Notes under the pieces: generated by a model
The model's database searches: none
What the model was told of the DNA's origin: nothing
What the model saw: the letters and a program-made list of their open reading frames with translations, nothing else
Made by a program: the position numbers and the translations under genes
Origin: Hypericum androsaemum
Taxonomy: Eukaryota > Streptophyta > Magnoliopsida > Malpighiales > Hypericaceae
Direction of reading: 5' to 3'
Assembly (NCBI GenBank): GCA_963995505.1
Contig: OZ023198.1
Span: 4,036,360-4,100,359 of the forward strand
DNA: 64,000 bases
In this document: positions 56,263 through 64,000 of the stretch, piece by piece
Numbering within the stretch: position 1 is the stretch's first letter
How the letters are laid out: each line of letters opens with the position of its first letter

Positions 56263-56728
56263 TGTTGGATAAATTGAAAATTTTAGTAGAAAATATGAAC
56301 GGAATTTTGATCTGAGTCGTGTCAAGAGACACTGTACTTAGGACTATTTCACCCGTAGGTGTAGACCCCAGCATTAAACAGATCCTTCCGAATATGATGA
56401 CTCGAGTGCCAAGAACTAACAAAAATTTAGTAACTATAGAGCGTAACCCGGGAAAGGTAAGCCAAAAAACTTGTACTTAATCTCATGCCAATCATGGCTT
56501 TTATATAGTGGAGGAGTTGTTTCTAAAATATGTAAATTTAAAAGTATTTAATTTAATCATGGTTGTTACGCCTAGGCAACTACTTGGTCCACTTAATGAC
56601 TGAGACAGAATTTCTCAACCACTTATTGACCTTTTTAACAACCAATATACTTAACTATGAGATAGGTTAGTAAAAAAATATTTTATTTTTATTTAAATAA
56701 ATTTTTGAAATAACACAATTTTCTGACA
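56263..56728 (-). repeat. Left LTR (3' LTR in element orientation)
   Basis: 466 bp, TG...CA. It lacks a block of about 14 bp (AGAGAGTCTCCAGG region) that the right LTR has, and has about 5 bp extra near 56,480. These differences give a way to date the insertion. Confidence 0.88.
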
Positions 56729-59700
56729 ATCTCCCACTTATTTCAAAAGTTTGGAAACTTTTCTTCCTTCCCGGATTAATCCCTTAGATGTAAGTGCTTC
56801 GGATCTGGTGTCTCGCAGACTATGAACCAGTCCTTAGATGTACAGGGAAAGCATACAGTGTCATAATGAAGTCATTGAACTTCTATGAATCATGAAGACT
56901 ATGGCGTATACCTGAACCCTATAAATCACACTTCACCCCTGCTATTCTTGTCGTTGTCGCTGTTTTGCGCTTTTCAGCCCTGCGCACAGCTGGTTTTTTC
57001 ATGAGTACTTTAAAGATTAAGCCAAAATCTCATAGAAGCGGCCCACTGACACCTATATAGGTGACCTCATCAAGTGTATATTGCACTTTATACACTACCC
57101 TCAAGGGCTATGAGAATCATTAAAAGCATTAATGCTTAACCTCTACAGTGCAATCTAGCACACTTTCACATACACCATAGGAAGAGACTAATTAGTGCTA
57201 GTGGAATTAACTCGTGACTTGTTGTTTACCCATATGAACCTCCTTCATGGGATCTCCAATCACAGAGGTTGGGTTGCCATCACCGTTAATATAACAATTG
57301 GCTTAAGTCTCATTCCCCTCGATGTTTCATTTGTGACCCTTCACAAGGATTCTGTCAGAGGATTGGCCAAATCTACTCTGACTTCACAAATTCAATGAAA
57401 TATTTCATCTCATAGTAGTACTACTTTTTCACATTTTTGTTAATCGAATATATCGATTTTTGCCATTGAAAGCTTATATTCACTATGGCTATTACCACTT
57501 GGTAACCTCAATACATCGACTTTTAAAATGTCGGTTTCTAACCATTAGTATATCTCATCTCATATGAATATAAAGTTTAGTCAACATCATTGTATTTTTC
57601 AATACAATGGTTACTCACAATACTCGATACCATAAAACATGATATTTCTCAAATATTTATTACCTCAGCTCGTCTCAATATACAATATTGAGGTTATGAG
57701 TATATATACTCAAATTTCATTCTCTCAAAAATTAATCATCACGTAGTTCTCTAATTTTTATAGAGTCCGTCTCAGAATTACGGTCATCACGTGGAATTCA
57801 TCTCAAAATATTAAAGCAATTATATTGCCAATAATGAACATATTCAGCCCCCACTATTTCTAGTAATCGACTAAAAGTTGGAAATTCTCAAATATAAATT
57901 TTTAGTAAAGCGAATGATAGACTTAATCAATCATATATAACATGGATCAAAAATTGACTAATATAATAGAAAATAGTTATACTAATTATACCAACCACTT
58001 CATATGCATGAGGAATTTAAATTAATATAAATTAAAATCTCTACTTATAATTAACAATTTCTTATTCATTGTCAACCAAATAAAATAACACTTATCGCAA
58101 TAGAATTTTCTCTAATTCTCAAGCATTTTGCCATTCCATCAAACTTATGACTTTAATTAAAACATGTTGCAGTCAACTAAATTACAGAACCATTTAGAGC
58201 AATTCACATGACAACTCGTTCTAGGTTATCTCCTTTATAAATTTTACGACCCTAACTCATCTCTTTTTCCTTCCCAAGCAAGAACCAAACATTCTATAAA
58301 AGTTCTACTGTTCATCTGCACGACCACAGCAACCAACAAAAATGTAGGAGCTCTTGACCAACAAATTATTCGTTATTCCAGACAATTTTTTTTTTCATAT
58401 AACGTACATCAAGATCACAACCACTAACGAAAATGTAGGATTCTCAGCTAACTGATTATTTATTACTGATTTCATTTGTTCTCAGATCTCCAACGTGTAT
58501 TCAATAAATAGACATAGAAACTCATCTCCAAGATAATGCATTCAATTATTAAAAGCATCCACTTCCATATTTAGACCATTCACATTATCCACCAACACAA
58601 ACCGCCCTTCCATAATACAAATTCACAGAAAAAATAACATCTCATTTAGAAGACTCCACTATCTAGTATTATAATGACAGTGGTTTTAAGCATAAGTTGT
58701 CGTTATGAATTCTCGACTAATTAATTAGGTGTACTTCGCCTGATATGCAATTATAGCCACGGGACGACTTTCAAACTCAAACAGACACATGCGATCTTGT
58801 TCACTTCCACACAGTTACAAAGCAATGTAACAATATATTGATGCTAATTAATTTAATACCTTTGATAGGTAAATACCTTGCAGCCTCTTTATGAGTAGTT
58901 CCTCGAAAGTAGTCGGTAATGTGATGAAAATGTCAAAGATTACCCAAAATTACCATGATGTCCTTGTTTCTCCTGTGGGAAAAAATATAGAGCAGACCCA
59001 ACTGCAGACAACAAGCGAGACACATGGTCTCCTCCTCTTTCAACTATGGGTTAATGATTTAATTTCCAAGTCTCTAGTTACAGTGCTAAATGGAGGATCG
59101 TCATCTGCATGGAAGGATGTCAATCCATTCCCCACAGGATTCACACAATGAGCCCTTTTTTTCATTTGATACAACAAACTTCTTAGTAATGAAGTTGTTA
59201 TCTCCCATCTAAAATTTTTGATTTGTCTCACCAAATAAACTTCTCCATGCACTTTCACCTCAAATATTTGATACACAAAAAATTAGGCCAAATGGTCAAA
59301 GAATCAAGAACTGGTAAATCACAATATTCAGCTCGAGGTTATGTTCTCAAAGAATGAACAATAAAACATTGCACTATATATTTCATGACCAGATGTTTCG
59401 CATAACTGAGCTTAACCGTAAATATTATAATAATTCACTTACTCTTTGTTTAAGGCAGAGCCTAACACTTATGTAACTCACGAAGTCCCTCCCTTTAATC
59501 AAATACCATTCACTAAGGTATGAGCCAAACTTGAGTCAACAAGGCAGCTACAAATTAATTTCCAATGTATATATCCATATATATAAATATATTACGAGTG
59601 AAATCAAAGAAAATAATACTCTCCGAACTCTACTCAATCAAATAATTAACCACGTAAATTTTTATTGGGGGATCACTCACACGTAAAATTTGGAGAAAAT

Positions 59701-60358
59701 CTTTCTAACTAATTCCATAATATCCTAATTGCTAGGATGTGCAGTTAACTTTTTGAATACCATAATTTTTTTTTTCAGCGAGTTCTTTCGAATACTAGGA
59801 ACCCAAAACTAGAAGCAAAAAAATGTCATTATACCATTTGACTATCACCATCTCAAAAATAATTTGTCTCACTGAGTGCCAACTATGCAAATAATAACAA
59901 GTGCCAACTATGCAAATAATAACAACCTTGTGTAACCTCTAGATTATACGATCTATCAGAATAGAAGTAACGACTCAATCCTCAAATTTATTTATTTGCA
60001 TGCAACGACATTATAGACGAATAGTAAGATGGAAAACCATACCATAACAACGCATGTAAAATTTGTTTGCAAGCAAATATCATTTCCAAGGCTAGAGAGC
60101 AAGATATTAAAATAGAAGCCACACACCTTGGTCGTCCTTATACTTGCACCTCCATCCTTCTCTCTCCGCGTAAGACCATGCTCCAGCAATCCCAAAAAGG
60201 ATGCAACAGCAACGTAATGCAATGGTGCCTCGAGGGAATATGACAGACGATGGAGTGCCATCTATATTCGAGCTTCCTTCTCCATTAATGGACACTACTA
60301 ACATCCACCATAATTTGTAAGAGTAACCAAAATTTCCAACACCAAATAGTCCTAAGAT
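56729..60358 (-). other. Internal region of the LTR element
   Basis: About 3.6 kb, AT-rich, with only the Copia C-terminal scrap near 57.3 kb recognised. Short frames at 58,891-59,151 (plus) and 59,992-60,304 (minus) have no recognised domain. A standard tRNA primer-binding site was not seen next to the right LTR. Confidence 0.6.
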
Positions 60359-60835
60359 TGTTGGATAAATTGAAAATTTTAGTAGAAAACATGAACGAAA
60401 TTTTGATCTGAGTCGTGCGAAGGGACACTGTAGTTAGGACTATTTCACCCGTAGGTGTAGACCCCCAGCATTAAACAGATTCTTCCGAGTATGATGACTC
60501 GGGTGTCAAGAACTAACAAGAATTTAGTAAATATAGAGCGTAACCCGGGAAAGGTAAGCCAAAAAACTTGTACTTGATGCCAATCATGGCTTTTATATAG
60601 TGGAGGAGTTGTTTCTAAAATATATAAATTAAAAAATATTTAATTTAATCATGGTTGTTACGCCTAGGAGAGAGTCTCCAGGCAACTACTTGGTCCACTT
60701 AATGACTGAGACAGAATTTCTCAACCACTTATTGACCTTTTCAACAACCAATATACTTAACTATGAGATAGGTTAGTAAAAAAATATTTTATTTTTATTT
60801 AAATAAAACTTTTGAAATAACACGATTTTCTAACA
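60359..60835 (-). repeat. Right LTR (5' LTR in element orientation)
   Basis: 477 bp, collinear with the left LTR apart from small indels. Confidence 0.88.
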
Positions 60836-61004
60836 GCACCAACCTTTACTACAAAAAAGGCTATGATATTTTACTTACGTTTAGGGTCTTTTTGCAGACA
60901 TGAACATGAACAAGCAAAAAGGATGAACAAGACAGAAGATGAGTGGGTTTTTATTTCAGCGACCTAGTGAGTTTTGGACCAGATTTACAATGGGAACTAT
61001 GTAT

Positions 61005-61897
61005 AGGGGTGAGAATCATGAGAATGAGAATCGAGAACCAAAAACATGAGAGAAATCATGTCCAAACCAATCCGATTAAGTTATGGATCTGGACCAAAAT
61101 CAAACCAAAAAAGGTGGTTTTGATCCGATCCAAAACCAAGGACCGAGAAAATAATGGTAAAAAGACAATCTACTAAAAAAAACAGTGTACATCTAAAAAT
61201 TGAGCAATGCAAAAATATGGTTTATAAATTGTAATTTTATCATGTCCTTAAATATATATAACTCAAACTTTCCTATGAAATCATAGCAAGATAAATAAAT
61301 AATATATAAAAAACTATTTATCAATATAAAAAATTGTGCATCTAAAAGAAAAACTTCTATGCCATTTATTAATTAAATATTGCAGTTTAATAAATACTAT
61401 AATGCTAGATATTTGACGCATAGTATGAAACTACAGCATCGTTCAACTCCACCATCATCAATGGTACAGAGGGAGCATCTAGCAAAGCATGAGTAAACAA
61501 GTGATATAAGATTGTTTATTAAATACTTACACCAACAATAATTTATGATAAAAATAATTTTAAAAATATGAAACTTGTGATAATGGTTCGTACATGTGAT
61601 TTGAAAGATTGCTGGACTTAACAAAAGGAGTTACAGGAAAAATTGAGAAAACCTAAAAAATAGCCGGCACTATTTGTATAGGTTAGGGCGAGCGCTAGCC
61701 TTGTAATTTAATGAGAAAATTGCACTTTGGTTCGGATCTTTATGGTTCTCTGCAAAAATATTCGGACCAGAACCAGGAACCATTTTTTTAGACAAACAAG
61801 GAACCAATCCGGACCAAACATTTTCAATCTGGTTTTGGACCTTTTTTTTTGTTCGTTTCATATTGGTTCTATGGTTCCTGGTTGTTTTCTCACCCCT
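61005..61897. mobile_element. Nested hAT-like element, unit C copy
   Basis: The ends AGGGGTGAGAA / TTCTCACCCCT are flanked by ATGTAT on both sides (60,999-61,004 and 61,898-61,903). Same insertion as 25,773-27,085, without the inner MITE (uninterrupted at about 61,137-61,152). Confidence 0.65.
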
Positions 61898-62294
61898 ATG
61901 TATCGCCCTCCTCTTCTGCTCTAGAAATTTGCTTGGAAAATTTGCTTTGGAACCCTATCTTGTTCTTTGAGATTAATGTATTTCTCATTAGTTGTTTTCT
62001 AATTTAGATTTTTAATTCGAATTGGAGTTTACAAAATTAAGGTTCTTCAAATTTTGATTCTCTATAATTAGTTTTTATTTTCACTAAAAATGTTTGGACA
62101 TGAGTTTGAGTTTGAGTTTTGGTTGAAGGTTGGATGAAAATGATGAAGTGGGAGGAAGAAGATGAAGTGGAAGGAAAGAGAGATTTTTTATTTTTTAAGT
62201 GGGAGGGGCATTTTTATCTTTTCAAGTGGAGATTCGCAAGAGAAAATGACATATTCTGGCAATAGGGACCCGAGAGTATAATAAAATTAAACAC

Positions 62295-62326
62295 GGGGGG
62301 GGGGGGGGGGGGGGGGGGAGGGGGGG
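62295..62326. repeat. Poly-G tract
   Basis: 24 consecutive G, one A, then seven G. Unit A has only GGGGG at the matching place (27,486 region). Either a real expansion or a sequencing/assembly artefact beside the Copia junction. Confidence 0.9.
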
Positions 62327-62343
62327 CGAGAAAATCAATTCTG

Positions 62344-63215
62344 GCTATACTATCACGTCCACAGGCTATGCTCAAACCCAGAAAATACTTCAAGATCCCG
62401 AGATCTTTCATGTGAAAGTAACGAGATAAATAAGATTCCAGATGCATAATAGAGTCCTCATGACTACCACAAATAATTAAATCATCCACATAGACAAGAA
62501 CGCACAGCGAAACGTCATCGCGATGAAACATAAATAGCGAATAATCAGCATAAGACTGACTAAACCTATAGTTGTGTAACGCGGCGGTCAGCTTGATAAA
62601 CCAGTTTCGAGGAGCTTGATGGAGGCCATATAATGATTTACAAAGATGACATACCTTGTCAAGACCAGCATTATTAAATCCAGGAGGAACCTTCATATAG
62701 ACCTCTTCCTTCAAATCACCATACAAGAAAGTATTGTGCACATCCATTTGATGTAAATGCCAAGATCGGGCAACTGCGACAGCTAAGAAGGTACAAACAC
62801 TGACCATCTTAGCAACTGGAGCAAATGTCTCATTATAGTCGAGACCTTCGGTTTGGAGATCACCACGGACAACCGGGCATGCCTTGTATCGTTCGACTGA
62901 ACCATCCGAGTGATATTTGATACGATAAACCCATTTACAATCAATGGCGGTCTTGTCAGGAGGCAATGGTTCCAGCGTCCAGGTTCCATTTTGTTCAAGG
63001 ACATCGATCTCGTGTTGCATGGCAGCCCGCCAACGTGGGTCTTTAATCGCCTCACCAAAGTGAGCAGGTTCATGAGCATTAGTGATAGCTGCGACAAACT
63101 GGCGATGACACAAGGTAAAATTAGCACTAGTGACATTATTTGCAATAGGATAGACCATACCTGAGGACTGCAATCGATGTGAGGAAGGAGTGGGGGTGTC
63201 GTAGTGCATGTGCAT
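62344..63215 (-). pseudogene. Copia reverse transcriptase, truncated
   Basis: Contains WVYRIKYHSDGSVERYKA, QMDVHNTFLYGDL, GLHQAPRNWF and the catalytic YVDDLIICG. The frame is open for about 290 codons, then leaves Copia sequence at the junction with the MULE and poly-G. The usual basic residue after YKA is replaced (ACPV in place of ARLV), a sign of decay. Confidence 0.88.
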
Positions 63216-64000
63216 TACGTATCAAGATGTGATTCATGACAAAATCTCAAAATTTTGCGGGAGCCATCCGTGAGCGATGCCCACATCCAAGTGATGCGTC
63301 AGTAGGTGCTGGAGGTGTCACAGGAAATGGAACAATTTCAGTACCGAGACCCTACATGTTCGTATCAATTTCAACACCAGTCGAGGGTTGGCCAGCAGCA
63401 AGTTGTGGGTCGTCAGTCACTGGTACATGAGTAGGCTGCGGGACAGTATTTAGCAGGGTAGAGCTGCTCCCCCTCATATCCGAGTTGCCTGTAAGAGGCC
63501 CAATATGAGAAAGGACCTCATCAAGGGGAGGATTGGTAGTCGGCAGATGGGCAACGGACTGAGGAGGAGGTACAGGTGGAGTGGAGTTCTTGATGAATGG
63601 AAACACCTCTTCGTAGAAAACTACATCCCGAGAGACAAAGGTATCACCATTGGAAAGATCGTACACAATCCATCCTTTCTGGCCAAAGGGATAACCAATG
63701 AACATGCATCGACGACTTCGAGCAACAAACTTGTCCTTAACACGAGGCCGATGATGAGCATAACATAAACAACCAAATGTTCGCATGGTAGTAGGAGGGG
63801 GCTTTACCAAACAGTACTTCGTAAGGACTTTTACCTTTAAGCAATGGTGTTGGAGTGCGATTAATCAGAAACCCCGCAGTGAGAATACATTCGCCCCAAA
63901 ATTAAAGCGGTAAGTTCGCCTGAAATCTTAAAGCACGACCAACATTAAGAATGTTGCGATGTTTTTCATTCTACGCGCCCATTCTGTTGAGCAGTATCAA
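63216..64000 (-). pseudogene. Copia integrase C-terminal part, frameshifted
   Basis: The frame at 63,352-63,810 has TFGCLCYAH, KGWIVYDL and FVSRDVVFYEEVFPF, the conserved end of a Copia integrase. The sequence to the window edge (63,810-64,000) encodes QQNGRVE, then LNVGRALRF and TPLLKG-like pieces in shifting frames, the end of the integrase catalytic core. Confidence 0.82.

Larger units (their letters stand above)
56263..60835 (-). mobile_element. LTR retrotransposon, Copia-derived, internally deleted
   Basis: Two LTRs (56,263-56,728 and 60,359-60,835) both begin TGTTGGATAA and end in GACA/AACA. Flanking 5-bp repeats are GCAAC and GCACC (one mismatch), and unit A has the uninterrupted GCACC (25,598-25,602). 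On the minus strand at 57,341-57,376 a broken frame reads DLANPLTESL, followed by TSRGM.LKPI, the C-terminal end of a Copia RNase H. A purine tract (AAGTGGGAGAT on minus) precedes the left LTR, so the element is minus-oriented. Most of gag-pol is missing. It cannot move on its own. Confidence 0.88.
55303..62343. mobile_element. MULE-like element, unit C copy, interrupted and truncated
   Basis: The same insertion as 24,741-27,569, with the left duplication TAAAAATTA at 55,294-55,302. It is enlarged by a 75-bp triplication and the LTR element at 56,263, and lacks the 374-bp MITE. The right end is cut at about 62,343, where Copia sequence begins, so the right duplication is not seen. Confidence 0.75.
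62344..64000 (-). mobile_element. Copia retrotransposon pol fragment, runs off the window
   Basis: Minus-strand order from right to left: integrase core end, integrase C-terminal region, linker, reverse transcriptase. It stops abruptly at about 62,344 just after the reverse transcriptase FLGLSIA block, so RNase H and the 3' LTR are missing. The rest of the element lies to the right of the window. Confidence 0.88.

Overview
This is nuclear DNA from a flowering plant. Genes are sparse and intron-bearing, the spacers are AT-rich, and plant-type LINEs, Copia, MULE, hAT, PIF/Harbinger, Emigrant-like and Helitron elements are dense and nested. The only genes that look functional are three tandem, same-strand cytochrome P450 genes at 15.0-17.4, 37.2-39.6 and 49.1-51.5 kb. 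All have three exons and resemble family CYP80, which in known cases acts in benzylisoquinoline or tropane alkaloid metabolism. The species cannot be fixed from sequence alone. A 200-N scaffold gap lies at 23,886-24,085.

Layout. 0.6-3.8 kb: a hAT-type MITE, a GC-rich ACGT-box block and AT-rich spacer. 3.8-11.2 kb: a decayed minus-strand L1-type LINE, an LTR-like block with a 33-bp minisatellite, and a second LINE tail. 11.2-14.9 kb: a dispersed repeat, a gene-capturing MULE, and a 22-bp minisatellite split by an Emigrant-like MITE. 15.0-27.6 kb (unit A): P450 copy 1 and its 3' flank, carrying a Pack-MULE, a LINE with perfect target-site duplications, a gapped MULE and a triple-nested transposon. 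29.0-32.4 kb: a complete but mutated PIF/Harbinger element. 33.0-44.8 kb (unit B): related minisatellites, a MULE with 9-bp duplications, P450 copy 2, its 3' flank, and two head-to-tail Helitrons with G-rich arrays and captured exon-like sequence. 45.6-48.2 kb: an F-box/PP2-like exon fragment, a second Emigrant-like MITE and an RNase H-like scrap. 49.1-62.3 kb (unit C): P450 copy 3 and a 3' flank nearly collinear with unit A, plus an LTR element that unit A lacks. 62.3-64.0 kb: a Copia pol fragment running off the window.

Because the three P450 segments are paralogous, each serves as an empty-site control for insertions in the others. The order read from them is: B separated from the A/C ancestor; a LINE and a LINE tail entered the A/C ancestor; A and C separated; later insertions hit single units (Pack-MULE and gapped MULE in A, Helitrons in B, LTR element in C). 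Copy 3 has lost the AG acceptor of intron 1, carries a changed PERF motif and has about 545 bp of new DNA in its promoter, so copies 1 and 2 are the better candidates for active enzymes.
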